DNA from: a virus
Direction: 5' to 3' (one strand)
Virus record (IMG/VR): IMGVR_UViG_3300046171_000202
Coordinates: 1-64,000 of that record
DNA: 64,000 nt
This document shows, piece after piece, positions 1 through 8,590 of this stretch. How positions within the stretch are numbered: the stretch's first letter is position 1; the number at the start of each line of letters is the position of its first letter. Position numbers and translations under genes: made by a program. The notes below the pieces were generated by a model, which searched no databases, was not told the DNA's origin, and saw nothing but the letters and a program-made list of their open reading frames with translations.

Positions 1-13
1 GCTCACACTCTTT

Positions 14-265
14 CTACTTCTGTTTGAAATTTATTAGTAGAAATGATTCATCTGATAGTGGACAGTTTAAGTGTTGAAACTCTATTCCATATGTTATTAA
101 GTATTTAGCGAGTTTGAATATATCATGTATGTATGAGTAGCAGACTAGGTAATCTTCTGGATTTTCCAGTTGTAGATGTTCGACGTATTCTTCGTTGTCG
201 ATGAGTAGATCGATCTCTTCAGATAGAGTTTGTAAGTTTCGAAAGTGTTTGTGTTTTAATATCAT
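14..265 (-). CDS. Hypothetical acidic small protein
   Basis: Intact 83-residue frame beginning MILKHKHF, rich in Glu, Asp and Leu, with no signal peptide, membrane segment or motif I recognise. It lies in the leftward small-gene group, and a copy of the repeated bipartite promoter (274-305) ends 8 bases before its ATG, which supports real expression. Function unknown. Confidence 0.6.
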   Translation of the reverse strand: MILKHKHFRNLQTLSEEIDLLIDNEEYVEHLQLENPEDYLVCYSYIHDIFKLAKYLITYGIEFQHLNCPLSDESFLLINFKQK

Positions 266-273
266 ATGTTAGT

Positions 274-305
274 ATTATCTTTATTAGTTCGTATTTACTT
301 TGTAA
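274..305 (-). promoter_or_regulatory. Leftward class I promoter, copy 1
   Basis: On the minus strand: TTACAAAGTAAATACGA, 9 bases, then GATAAT, ending 8 bases before the start codon at 265. It matches nine other copies in upstream element, spacing and hexamer. Confidence 0.7.
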
Positions 306-307
306 GT

Positions 308-439
308 TTATTTATCTTCGTTTCTTCTATCAACTCCACGAGAGTAGATAACTTCTGTACCATCTGCGTATCGATATAGTCTGTCGATTGTTTCTGTGCT
401 GTCATTCCAGCGTAGTATTGTTTCAAATTCTTTATTCAT
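308..439 (-). CDS. Small protein, paralogue of the gene at 63858-63992
   Basis: A 43-residue protein beginning MNKEFETILRWND and containing RLYRYADGTEVIYSRGVD. A 44-residue protein at the far right of the window has the same layout (MKKEFITILRFN, RLYKYKDGTEKYFSRGVD), with substitutions typical of a constrained protein family. The class I promoter at 472-503 lies 32 bases upstream. Function unknown; the conserved [RK]Y.DGTE...SRGVD segment is the feature to search with. Confidence 0.7.
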   Translation of the reverse strand: MNKEFETILRWNDSTETIDRLYRYADGTEVIYSRGVDRRNEDK

Positions 440-471
440 ATTGTGTATTAGTTAAGTTGTTATTCATATAT

Positions 472-503
472 ATTATCTATATCGTCTCGTATTAAGTATG
501 TAA
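472..503 (-). promoter_or_regulatory. Leftward class I promoter, copy 2
   Basis: Minus strand: TTACATACTTAATACGA, 9 bases, GATAAT. It drives the 43-residue gene starting at 439, with a 32-base leader, the longest of the ten copies. Confidence 0.65.
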
Positions 504-731
504 GTGCTATACATAGAATGTCTGTAGTAATATGTGAAATAGTCTATAGAAATATAGGATGAGGTAAGATAAGATCGTAGGTAATCGCCCAGGAAAACGC
601 CATAAAATTATCTGGAACGAATATAAATAGGGTGGGGCTGGTAATAAAAAATGGTTTTTACTTTTATAAGTGGGCGGCGAGGTGTATAGTAGTAACACAA
701 AACCCCTATATATCTAACGTGCCAAAAACAG

Positions 732-762
732 TGACATTAGCCTATAAGAGTATATAAGTAAC
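732..762 (+). promoter_or_regulatory. Rightward class II promoter for the chaperonin/late operon
   Basis: The 31-base element begins TGACATTAGCCTATAAG and ends TATAAGTAAC. It is repeated on the opposite strand at 57131-57161 with 26 of 31 bases identical. A TGACA ... TATAAG arrangement with a spacer of about 16 bases resembles a -35/-10 promoter. It sits 52 bases before the first rightward gene, with no other promoter-like element nearby. Confidence 0.6.
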
Positions 763-814
763 AGGCTTTTGTCACCCTTTTTAAATACTCTCACTTACAT
801 GTGATTATTCTAAC

Positions 815-1057
815 ATGGCAATAAAAAGAGCAGGTAACTCACAAGGTCTATCACCAGTTGCGCTACGACGTAAGCGTGCAAGGGATAAGGCAGCGGCAAT
901 GACGCCGAAGAGACGTAAGCGAAAAGCCGAGAACCAACGCTATGGCCAAAGGTCAGATTCCGACATCCACCATGAACCAAACGGAACATTGCGTAGAACC
1001 TCTATAGCCTATAACCGAGCTACTCACACACGGGGAGAAGTTAACAAATCCGCGTAA
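815..1057 (+). CDS. Small basic protein, weakly HNH-like
   Basis: 80 residues, very rich in Arg and Lys (residues 15-45), with a C-terminal segment DIHHEPNGTLRRTSIAYNRATHTRG. The HH, N and N pattern recalls the core of phage HNH endonucleases, but no zinc-binding cysteines and no complete beta-beta-alpha motif are visible, so nuclease activity is only a possibility. First gene after the rightward promoter; a nucleic-acid-binding role is inferred from charge. Confidence 0.65.
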   Translation: MAIKRAGNSQGLSPVALRRKRARDKAAAMTPKRRKRKAENQRYGQRSDSDIHHEPNGTLRRTSIAYNRATHTRGEVNKSA

Positions 1058-1111
1058 CTAGGGTCCGTGGAACCAAATGCACCCTAGACAAACCAACCAA
1101 CCTTATATACA

Positions 1112-1405
1112 ATGACGTATTTTTATTACAGGACCAACAACACGTGGAGTGGTCAACCACAAGTATCAGAAGACACAATTAGCTTCTGGAAACACTTATC
1201 TGACAAAGCAAACTGGAGGATAGTTCAATTACCAAATGGGTACTACCAAACAGAGTACAAACACATCGACAATAGTTGGTGCGACGTAACACGCCGAGAG
1301 ACTATCGAGTCTGCTGAGGCTGCAATTGATGGTAGCATCGAACACTACACTAAGAAGCTAGATTATCTAGAAGGACCCAAAGTAGTTAAAACATTTGATA
1401 AGTAA
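1112..1405 (+). CDS. Hypothetical protein
   Basis: 97 residues, rich in Tyr and Trp (MTYFYYRTNNTWSGQ; later WRIVQLPNGYYQTEYK), ending in a mixed-charge helix. No recognised family. It lies between the basic protein and GroEL in the same rightward operon. Confidence 0.6.
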   Translation: MTYFYYRTNNTWSGQPQVSEDTISFWKHLSDKANWRIVQLPNGYYQTEYKHIDNSWCDVTRRETIESAEAAIDGSIEHYTKKLDYLEGPKVVKTFDK

Positions 1406-1433
1406 ACCAAACAAAACAATTTAATTAAATTTA

Positions 1434-3026
1434 ATGGAATATAATTTACCAAGTCAGATTGTCAAGAATTTAGATTTTGGCACTGACGCAAAAACGAAAG
1501 TTATAAGTGGCGTTGAGAAACTAGCTAAGGCAGTTAAATCAACATTAGGCGCTTCAGGAAAATGTGTCATCTACGAAGATGGCATGGGAAAACCGGTGAT
1601 CACAAAAGATGGTGTAACCGTTGCGGATAGCGTAGTCTTACATGACCCGGTTGAAAACATAGGTGCCACACTTATTAAGGAAGCCTCTAAAAATACAGTG
1701 AAAGAAGCAGGTGACGGTACCACTACGGCTATCGTCCTTGCTGAATCACTTATCAAAGAGGTAAATAAAGAGCAATATAAGGCATGTTCGATACGAGAGA
1801 TTAAAAATGGCATCGATACAGGTCTTGCTCAAGCTACAGCAATATTAGAAAACATGAGTGTTAAGGTTAAAAACTCTACACTAGATCACGTTAGTTCTAT
1901 TAGCTGTAACAATGACAACCAACTTGGCAGCATAATAGCCAAGGCTTATAAAAAAGTTGGCAAAAATGGTGTGGTTTTGATGGAAGAGTCACAAACAGAT
2001 GAAACATACGTTGATGTAGTTGACGGTGTGCAAATAGAATCTGGGCTTACATCACCATACTTTGCTACTAATACAGAGAAAAACAGGTGTGAACTTGAAA
2101 ATCCGGTTATATTGATCGTTTCAAGCAAGATACCTAACCTTAGAAAGATACAAAGTGTACTTGAGTACGTTATAAAGAACAAAAAACCACTACTTTTAGT
2201 AGCTGAAGTTGAGCAACAGGTCAAATCAGCACTTTTAATGAACAAAGTAAAGGGTAATATTAACGTAAATATCATAGATCCTCCAGGTTTTGGCCCAACT
2301 CGCAAAGAAACCATAGATGATCTAGCTATTTTAACAGGTGCAGAGGTTATAAATGAAGAATTAGGTGATGATTTAGACCTAATACAGCCAGATTCGCTTG
2401 GTAAAGCAAAGTTTGTAGTCACAGACAGCAAAAATACTGTTATAACTACGCTACCTATTGACGAAAGCTTAGCTGGTAGAATAAAAGAAGTTAAAGATCA
2501 GATTAAAACTGAGAAAAATAGCTACATAAAGCGCAAACTAGAGCAAAGGTTAGCTATGCTATCAGGATCTGTTGGCGTAATACGCGTAGGAGCAAACTCA
2601 AAAGTTGAGTTGAAAGAGAAAAAAGACAGGGTGGAGGATGCAATATATGCAGTCAAGGCGGCTCTGCAAGAAGGTATAGTACCTGGCGGAGGTGTAGCTC
2701 TGATGGACACGGCTTCTGAGCTTGAAAATATTCATTCAAAGCTAGAAATGAGTGATAACGCAGGTTTAGAGATATTTTGCAACGCAATAAGAGCACCATA
2801 TAAAACTATATTAGATAATGCTGGTATAGCTTACGAAACAAAAGGTGATAAAGGTATTGGTTGTAACGTAATAACTGGTGAAAATGTTAATATGATTGAT
2901 AATGGCATCGTAGATCCTTTATTAGTTACTAAAACAGCGCTTAAAAATGCAGTGAGTGTTGTTTCTACTATAATTTCTGCAGATTGTGTAATATCTAATA
3001 TAAGAATACCAAATGCGAGCAGTTAG
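1434..3026 (+). CDS. groEL: Phage-encoded chaperonin GroEL (Hsp60)
   Basis: 530 residues, nearly the usual 540-550, collinear with bacterial GroEL. Visible are the equatorial ATP-binding signatures: TLGASGK near residue 37, ITKDG with Asp59, GDGTTT at 93-98, the hydrolytic Asp402 in EDAIYAVKAAL, and VPGGG just after. The apical-domain region around 185-375 is present. The C-terminus ends RIPNASS and lacks the Gly-Gly-Met tail of bacterial GroEL. GroES follows 8 bases downstream. GroEL is known in a minority of phages; here it is inferred to fold phage virion or replication proteins. The A/T-rich leader without a Shine-Dalgarno site is typical of this genome. Confidence 0.96.
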   Translation: MEYNLPSQIVKNLDFGTDAKTKVISGVEKLAKAVKSTLGASGKCVIYEDGMGKPVITKDGVTVADSVVLHDPVENIGATLIKEASKNTVKEAGDGTTTAIVLAESLIKEVNKEQYKACSIREIKNGIDTGLAQATAILENMSVKVKNSTLDHVSSISCNNDNQLGSIIAKAYKKVGKNGVVLMEESQTDETYVDVVDGVQIESGLTSPYFATNTEKNRCELENPVILIVSSKIPNLRKIQSVLEYVIKNKKPLLLVAEVEQQVKSALLMNKVKGNINVNIIDPPGFGPTRKETIDDLAILTGAEVINEELGDDLDLIQPDSLGKAKFVVTDSKNTVITTLPIDESLAGRIKEVKDQIKTEKNSYIKRKLEQRLAMLSGSVGVIRVGANSKVELKEKKDRVEDAIYAVKAALQEGIVPGGGVALMDTASELENIHSKLEMSDNAGLEIFCNAIRAPYKTILDNAGIAYETKGDKGIGCNVITGENVNMIDNGIVDPLLVTKTALKNAVSVVSTIISADCVISNIRIPNASS

Positions 3027-3033
3027 TTATTAC

Positions 3034-3270
3034 ATGATAGTTAAAACTATCAAAGAGCAAAAGAAGATAGCTGGGCTAGATATTACAGACAGCATCGATA
3101 GTGAAAATAGGTATTTAAAAGGAGAGATCATTAGCAATGGTGATCTAGTACCTGACACGCTAAGCGAAGGAGATATAGTATATTATGATAGGCACGCTGG
3201 GCACAGTATAACTAAAAACGATACTATATACCAAGTTATTCAGGTCAAAGACGTAGTAATCGTAGAATAA
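3034..3270 (+). CDS. groES: Phage co-chaperonin GroES-like
   Basis: 78 residues from the ATG at 3034; an in-frame upstream ATG at 3013 lies inside groEL and is less likely. The order of elements matches GroES: short first strand MIVKTI, a mobile-loop-like KKIAGLDITD with hydrophobic tripeptide-like LDI, then YLKGEIISNGD, LSEGDIVYYDRHAGHSI (the VGDxV...G.. core), and terminal VIQVKDVVIVE. It is shorter than the usual 95 residues. The tandem arrangement behind groEL mirrors bacterial operons and suggests a complete phage folding machine. Confidence 0.88.
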   Translation: MIVKTIKEQKKIAGLDITDSIDSENRYLKGEIISNGDLVPDTLSEGDIVYYDRHAGHSITKNDTIYQVIQVKDVVIVE

Positions 3271-3710
3271 TGAGGATTACTGCATCTGACCTAAAACAAA
3301 TGCAATTATTTAAGTATTACAGGCTCGTTAGAAAATGGGCCTGTAAAACTTACAATCTAACCGATGCTGAACTAGAGTTGTTAATAGCTTTAGACTGCAT
3401 TGGCAGATTTACTAGACAAGAATTTATTGAAGGGACATATACAATGTCTTGGAACAAACAACGGTGGGATAAGCTTAGGCAAGAAGGGTGGATAGAGACA
3501 TGGAGGCACCGTAACCGCACTACAATCAAATACAGCATTTTTAAGACATCATTTAAATGCCAACAGTTAATAAGCAGAATATATAGAATATTGCTGGCTG
3601 AAGAAGACTTACCTACTTCTGAACGTAGTGTTTTTTTTAAAAACAAATCTTACACAGACAAGGTATTCAACTCAGCCATTGATAGAATGATCAGAGACAA
3701 AACACGATAA
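3270..3710 (+). CDS. Winged-helix (MarR-like) protein
   Basis: 146 residues. The segment LTDAELELLIALDCIGRFTR, then MSWNKQRWDKLRQEGWIETW, followed by the beta-wing-like RHRNRTTIKYSIFKTSFK, reads as a winged helix-turn-helix. The C-terminus is helical and basic. Its ATG overlaps the groES stop by one base (translational coupling). Likely a DNA-binding regulator or architectural protein of the rightward operon; the winged-helix call rests on sequence pattern only. Confidence 0.65.
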   Translation: MRITASDLKQMQLFKYYRLVRKWACKTYNLTDAELELLIALDCIGRFTRQEFIEGTYTMSWNKQRWDKLRQEGWIETWRHRNRTTIKYSIFKTSFKCQQLISRIYRILLAEEDLPTSERSVFFKNKSYTDKVFNSAIDRMIRDKTR

Positions 3711-5281
3711 TGGCAAAACCAATCACAAATAAAGTAAAAAACAGCAAAACACCTGTAATTAGAAAAGATCTAGATGGAGGTGTAATTGCTGAAGCAAACA
3801 ACGATGGATCTATATACGTTGATAAAAGCGTCAAAAAAGGTTCACCTCTTGAAAAAGAAGCTATTGCGCACGAAAAAGTTCATTTAAACCAAATGAATCG
3901 TGGCGATTTAAACTATGACGATAATAACGTTTACTGGAAAGGTAAAGCATACCCTAGATCATCTATGAATGAAGGTGCTAAAAACTTACCTTGGGAAAAG
4001 GAAGCGTATGATAAAACTAAGCATATGAAAAATAAAAAGAAAAGTGCACCGACTAAAATGTCAGATGCTGATTTAGTATTAAACAACGAACAGACTCATA
4101 AAAAGTTTTTTAATACAGGTGAAAGCTTTAGTGAAGGTTACGGCGGTTCAGAAATGAAAAACGCTACTAAGAAAGACGGGATTTCTCCAAGAGAAGAAAG
4201 AGCAAAAGCAAAAATCGATAAGCTTAAAAATGAAATTGACGAAATAAATGTGCTAGACTCTAAAAGCATAGATACTTCAACTGAACCTAACACGCCAACA
4301 CGTATAGAGCCGTTAAAAATGAAAGCAACACCTATAACATTAAAATCTAGAAGAGGGTATAATTCTCCATTAAACTACAATTCTCCACTTAAAGATAACG
4401 GTAAGACAACTAAGTCAGAAAGAAAAGCTGACCCAGAGACTGGCTTAGTTTACGACTACACGTACACTACAACTACCACTAATAAAAATGTAGATAAAGC
4501 TTCAGGTCCTTACGATGTAAGCGCTGTAGGTTATGATGGACCAAAAGACCCTAACATTTACAATGTCCTTGGAAAAGAGATTTCTTCTGGATTTGCTAAA
4601 AGAAAGTATGGTTATGAAGGAGATGATGTGTATGAGTATGAAAAATTAAAACTTAAAGGGAAAGATAAAGGTAAAGGCGGTGGATCAAACGAGTCGTCAT
4701 CAGAGACTTCTAGTGAAACCTCGGAGACTAGAAAGCCAGTTATGGTGACTGACCCTGCTAAACCTGGCAAACTTAATGCAGGTTTCTATACTACTAAAAA
4801 CATAAGACTAGCTGAAAAACACGATAATAAAATAAAGAATGAAAAAATAAGAAAAGCAGGTAGAAAATATGTTAGGAACGCTAAAATGTTTGGCGAGCCT
4901 ATACTTAATGCTAAAGGTCAAGAAGTTAAAGGTAAGGATTTAAGAAAATTAAAAAGAAGAGGTATAAATCCTGAAACAGCTAAGCCCTTTGCTGATCAGC
5001 AAGAAATGCTTGAATATGACAAAAAATTTGATAGAACTAATCAAACCTTAATAAACAAAAGAGGGCCTGGCACTCAAAAAACTACTCGACAAATGACTGC
5101 AGAAGAGCTTCAAGCTAATAAAGATAAAAGAAACTCTAACACACAGGGCCCAGTGAAAAGTGGATATAAATTCTCTTATTTTTCTTCTCCTGATGGCGAG
5201 TACAAAACAATTAATTCACCAAATAAAATGAAAACACCTTTTAAAATGGGTGGTTTTGGTTCTAAAAAATATAATAACTAA
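3710..5281 (+). CDS. Metallopeptidase-like virion-associated protein
   Basis: 523 residues. An HEKVH zinc-peptidase motif (His54, Glu55, His58) is followed by NEGAKNLPWEKEAY, where Glu96 or Glu98 could be the third metal ligand. The rest is low-complexity, Lys/Ser/Thr-rich and probably disordered, with paired NSPLNYNSPLK motifs near residues 223-235. The order peptidase-like domain plus disordered tail fits a virion-associated or maturation protein, but no substrate can be named. Overlaps the previous stop by one base. Confidence 0.65.
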   Translation: MAKPITNKVKNSKTPVIRKDLDGGVIAEANNDGSIYVDKSVKKGSPLEKEAIAHEKVHLNQMNRGDLNYDDNNVYWKGKAYPRSSMNEGAKNLPWEKEAYDKTKHMKNKKKSAPTKMSDADLVLNNEQTHKKFFNTGESFSEGYGGSEMKNATKKDGISPREERAKAKIDKLKNEIDEINVLDSKSIDTSTEPNTPTRIEPLKMKATPITLKSRRGYNSPLNYNSPLKDNGKTTKSERKADPETGLVYDYTYTTTTTNKNVDKASGPYDVSAVGYDGPKDPNIYNVLGKEISSGFAKRKYGYEGDDVYEYEKLKLKGKDKGKGGGSNESSSETSSETSETRKPVMVTDPAKPGKLNAGFYTTKNIRLAEKHDNKIKNEKIRKAGRKYVRNAKMFGEPILNAKGQEVKGKDLRKLKRRGINPETAKPFADQQEMLEYDKKFDRTNQTLINKRGPGTQKTTRQMTAEELQANKDKRNSNTQGPVKSGYKFSYFSSPDGEYKTINSPNKMKTPFKMGGFGSKKYNN

Positions 5282-5284
5282 AAA

Positions 5285-6166
5285 ATGAAAGCAACAAACA
5301 TTTATCAAACGTTAAAAACTAAAGGATATGGTACTGATGGTACTAAACCTCAACTACCAGGCGTAGGATCTCCTTTAAAAAAATCTCCTTACAAATTTAA
5401 CGCAGGCTTAAAGAAAGCTGCAGCTGAAGGTAAGCTAGACAACAACCCTAAGTTCAAAGACGCAGTAGAATCTTCACCGGCCAAGTTAGCTCCAGTTGTA
5501 GCGGCTGTAGGTAAGAAACTATTAGTAGGTGCAGCTAAAAAAATGATAGCTAAGAAAGCAGCTGAGAAATTACAGCAAAAGCAAGGTTCTCCAGCTATGA
5601 TGAAGGATAATCCTAAAAAGAAAAAGGCTATTAAAAGTAAAAAGGTTGGTCCTGAAGGTGTTTCATATGGAAAAGTAACAAAGACGCCTAACTATGATAA
5701 GCCTACGGGAGTGAAAGCTTCTCCAGCTAAAAAATACGCAAGCGATGCTCAAAGAAAAGCTGTGCACGCTAGCAAAGCGGAAAAAGCTTCTCCAGCAAAA
5801 GTAAAAGATGTTCCTAGTAAAGGCAAGAAATACTCAGACAAATATAAAAAAGGAGAAGTAAAACACGAAAGTATAACTTACGATCCAGTTAAGAAGACAA
5901 CTACTAGAATTTTCTCTGACGCTGACGTTAAAAAGTATGGAATTAAAAAGAAAGTAGTTTCTAAAGCTAAGGAAAAAACTCCAGCTAAAAAAGCAAGCTG
6001 TGGTTCTCCAGTTAAAATGGATTTAGGTGTTGCTGGTCCAGGTAATCCTAAAAAAGCTATTAGAAAAGCTAAGAGAAAAGCTACTAAAGGTCATAAGGCA
6101 GGCGTAAGAGCTTCTAATATTTGCAAGAGAAGCACTAGAGGAAAAGGCAGTACCTATAGAAACTAA
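5285..6166 (+). CDS. Lys/Ala/Pro-rich histone-H1-like protein
   Basis: 293 residues, very basic. N-terminal module MKATNIYQTLKTKGYGTDGT is shared with the protein at 45516 (MNIYQKLKESGYNTDGV). SP-K motifs recur (SPLKKSPYKF, SPAKLAP, ASPAKKYAS, ASPAKVKD, GSPVKMD), as in SPKK-type minor-groove DNA-binding tails. The C-terminus is RKAKRKATKGHKAG and then cationic. Probably binds DNA or acts in the virion; function inferred from composition. Confidence 0.6.
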   Translation: MKATNIYQTLKTKGYGTDGTKPQLPGVGSPLKKSPYKFNAGLKKAAAEGKLDNNPKFKDAVESSPAKLAPVVAAVGKKLLVGAAKKMIAKKAAEKLQQKQGSPAMMKDNPKKKKAIKSKKVGPEGVSYGKVTKTPNYDKPTGVKASPAKKYASDAQRKAVHASKAEKASPAKVKDVPSKGKKYSDKYKKGEVKHESITYDPVKKTTTRIFSDADVKKYGIKKKVVSKAKEKTPAKKASCGSPVKMDLGVAGPGNPKKAIRKAKRKATKGHKAGVRASNICKRSTRGKGSTYRN

Positions 6167-6168
6167 CT

Positions 6169-6633
6169 ATGAGTAATAAAAAGAAATTTAAAGACACAAA
6201 GGTCGGTAAGTTTCTATCTCAAAAAGGACCTAGTATAGTAGAAGCAGTGGGCGACGTGCTACCTGATGCTGGTGTACTAGGTTTAGTTAAAAAGCTAATA
6301 GAAAAAGAAGATCCGGTAGTTTTACCACCTCAAGATAAAGAGACTGCGCTAAAGCTACTAGAACAAGATATGGTGGAAATGCAAGAAGTATCTAAGCGTT
6401 GGGTTAGTGATATGCAATCAGATTCGTGGTTGTCTAAGAACACTAGGCCGATGACTTTAATATTCTTAACTATATCTATGATAATATTAATACTTCTAGA
6501 TAGCTTTGAAATAAAATTCTCAGTGGACAAAGGCTGGGTTGATCTTTTAAAGTCTCTTCTTATAACCGTGTATGTTGCTTACTTCGGTTCTAGAGGAGCA
6601 GAAAAATATAAAGCAATAAGTAAGAATGGCTAG
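6169..6633 (+). CDS. Putative 3TM-type holin
   Basis: 154 residues. An amphipathic N-terminal part (VGKFLSQKGPSIVEAVGDVLPDAG) is followed by charged LLEQDMVEMQEVSKRWVSDMQSDSW, then hydrophobic helices MTLIFLTISMIILILLDSF and WVDLLKSLLITVYVAYFGS and a charged end. This layout matches the three-helix holin family found in gene transfer agents and marine phages. It would permeabilise the inner membrane for the amidase at 44688 and/or the transglycosylase at 57766. Confidence 0.7.
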   Translation: MSNKKKFKDTKVGKFLSQKGPSIVEAVGDVLPDAGVLGLVKKLIEKEDPVVLPPQDKETALKLLEQDMVEMQEVSKRWVSDMQSDSWLSKNTRPMTLIFLTISMIILILLDSFEIKFSVDKGWVDLLKSLLITVYVAYFGSRGAEKYKAISKNG

Positions 6634-7333
6634 AATAAATACGTACTCTACAGATACCACTGTACAGAAAGATGATAAATTGCTGGGCTCTAACGCAGGT
6701 GGAGCTACAAGAAACTTTAGTATAGAGGATATAAGTACGTTTCAAGCTAATACAAACGCTACAGGCATAGTAGGTCAAATTCCTTATGTATATCATAACA
6801 ATAGCTTTGGAGGCAACTCTTCTAGGCAATCAGGGTCATTAACTACAAACACGAGTAACGCGTCAACTAGCTTTAGCGCCATAACTACAGTTAAGGTTAG
6901 TAAGTTTCCATATGGTAATACTTCTGAAATAGTTTCAGTAATTGAGAGCTTTTTAGATAAAGGTGTTATAATAGCACGTAATGATAACCCTAACGAGTTT
7001 GGAGTTTATACTTGCACTGCTGTAGCACAAGACTCTTCGGAAACAAACTTTTACGATTTAACGTTAACATATAAAAATGGTAACGGCAACATACAAGCAA
7101 ACGAATTTTATTCAATATTATTATATTCTGGTGCCCAAGACAAAGATCACAGGCACAACCAAACGTCAGCAAGTTCTACTTGGGTTATAAATCATAACTT
7201 AAACAAATACCCAAGTGTCACAGCTTTTGATTCTGCAGGTAGCCAAGCTATTGGCTCTGTAGTGTTTAATAGCAAGAACCAATTGACAATAACTTTTTCC
7301 GCTTCGTTTAGCGGTACCGCATATGTAAACTAA
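6626..7333 (+). CDS. Tail fibre/appendage protein
   Basis: 235 residues, overlapping the holin gene by 8 bases. N-terminus [22 protein letters not shown] is a short attachment-like segment. The C-terminus ([29 protein letters not shown] to the end FSGTAYVN) is a compact beta module of the kind found at the tips of many phage fibres. Probably a minor fibre that assembles with the two following adhesin genes. Confidence 0.65.
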   Translation: MARINTYSTDTTVQKDDKLLGSNAGGATRNFSIEDISTFQANTNATGIVGQIPYVYHNNSFGGNSSRQSGSLTTNTSNASTSFSAITTVKVSKFPYGNTSEIVSVIESFLDKGVIIARNDNPNEFGVYTCTAVAQDSSETNFYDLTLTYKNGNGNIQANEFYSILLYSGAQDKDHRHNQTSASSTWVINHNLNKYPSVTAFDSAGSQAIGSVVFNSKNQLTITFSASFSGTAYVN

Positions 7334-7353
7334 AAATAAAAATAAAAAAAATT

Positions 7354-8574
7354 ATGGCATTAGAATATTACGCTAGTATTGATCTCAACAAGAACGAACT
7401 ACAAAACGCAGTAGTGCATCCCTTAGGCTCTGCACCATCTTCACCAGTAGAAGGTCAGATATATTATGACTCTACAGCTGGCGACAAGAAATTATACTTA
7501 TACAATGGCTCAGCATGGGTTGCTATTGGAGAAGCACAAAGCTTTATAGCTGGTGAAGGCATAGACATTGGCACATCTGGCGATGATATTACTATATCAG
7601 GTGAAGACGCTACTACATCAAACAAAGGTATTGCATCATTTGCTACTGCTGATTTTGCTGTAAGCTCAGGAGCTGTAAGCATTAAGACGGGTGGCGTAAG
7701 TAACGATCAACTCGCTGGATCAATTGCCAACGGCAAACTTGCCAACTCCAGTATTACTATTGGTAATAGTACTATAGCTTTGGGCGGTACAGATACTAGT
7801 CTAACCGGTTTAACTGATATAGATTTAACTTCAGGCGATAAAACTATATTTGATGGTGTTGGAGCTAACACATTAACAATGGGTGCTTCTAGTACTAGCA
7901 TAGTAATACCTGGTGATCTTCAAGTTACAGGAACAATAACTACTAATAACGTAGAAACTATATCTACATCTAATGGTATAGTATTTGAAGGATCTGTAGC
8001 TGACGCTAACGAATTAACATTACTAGCTGGATCTTTAACAGGCGATAGAACTGTAACTTTAGCGGACTTAACAGGACACGTAGCTATATTTGCAGCAGTG
8101 CCTACCGCAACGATAACAGCTACTCCAGCTGAATTAAACTTGCTAGATGGTATTACAACATTAAGTGGATCTAACACTGGTGATGAGCCTGACGCTAGCA
8201 CCACTACAAAAGGTATTATAGAAATAGCTACAAGCGCTGAAGTACAAACTGGTACCGATGCAACTAGAGCTGTTACACCTGATACTCTTGCTGCTAAATC
8301 TGTAACTGCGCAAATAGACGTATCCTCAACAAGTTTTATTTCAAATAAATACGCTGAGATAACTCACAACTTAGGTACAGAAGACGTATTAGTTCAGTTA
8401 TTTGACGCAACAACAAAGCAAACAGTTTATGCTGATGTAGCTAGAACAGATAAAGCTGACTCTGCTTCTACTAGCAAAGTAAAAATATCTTTCGGTGTTG
8501 TTCCAAGCAACGATGTCGATGTTATTATTACTTCAGTTAAAGGAGCTTCAGCTGGTACGGTAGCGTACGCATAA
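7354..8574 (+). CDS. Tail fibre protein with collar-like module
   Basis: 406 residues. The N-terminus [20 protein letters not shown] and [26 protein letters not shown] is a recurrent phage-fibre beta module. The middle is a Gly/Thr/Ser-rich repetitive shaft ([33 protein letters not shown]). The C-terminus has a [16 protein letters not shown] beta domain. Immediately precedes the giant adhesin, suggesting one fibre complex. Confidence 0.7.
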   Translation: MALEYYASIDLNKNELQNAVVHPLGSAPSSPVEGQIYYDSTAGDKKLYLYNGSAWVAIGEAQSFIAGEGIDIGTSGDDITISGEDATTSNKGIASFATADFAVSSGAVSIKTGGVSNDQLAGSIANGKLANSSITIGNSTIALGGTDTSLTGLTDIDLTSGDKTIFDGVGANTLTMGASSTSIVIPGDLQVTGTITTNNVETISTSNGIVFEGSVADANELTLLAGSLTGDRTVTLADLTGHVAIFAAVPTATITATPAELNLLDGITTLSGSNTGDEPDASTTTKGIIEIATSAEVQTGTDATRAVTPDTLAAKSVTAQIDVSSTSFISNKYAEITHNLGTEDVLVQLFDATTKQTVYADVARTDKADSASTSKVKISFGVVPSNDVDVIITSVKGASAGTVAYA

Positions 8575-8590
8575 CAATTAAATACAATTA

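Larger units (their letters stand above)
440..814. other. Non-coding divergent control region
   Basis: A 375-base gap between the leftward small genes and the rightward chaperonin/virion operon. It holds a leftward class I promoter (472-503) and a rightward class II promoter (732-762). Between them are AT-rich sequence and a short G-rich patch near 640-690. A 63-codon leftward frame at 507-698 is hydrophobic and Pro/Tyr-rich, with no promoter or family resemblance, and is treated as spurious. An origin or packaging site here is possible but unsupported. Confidence 0.6.

Noticed and set aside
507-698. 63-codon leftward frame in the control region
   Set aside because: Pro/Tyr/Leu-rich, covers the divergent region without an A/T-rich leader or promoter copy; likely chance.
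1946-2431. 161-codon leftward frame within groEL
   Set aside because: Antisense shadow of a conserved gene; composition (Ser/Leu-rich) typical of frame shadows.
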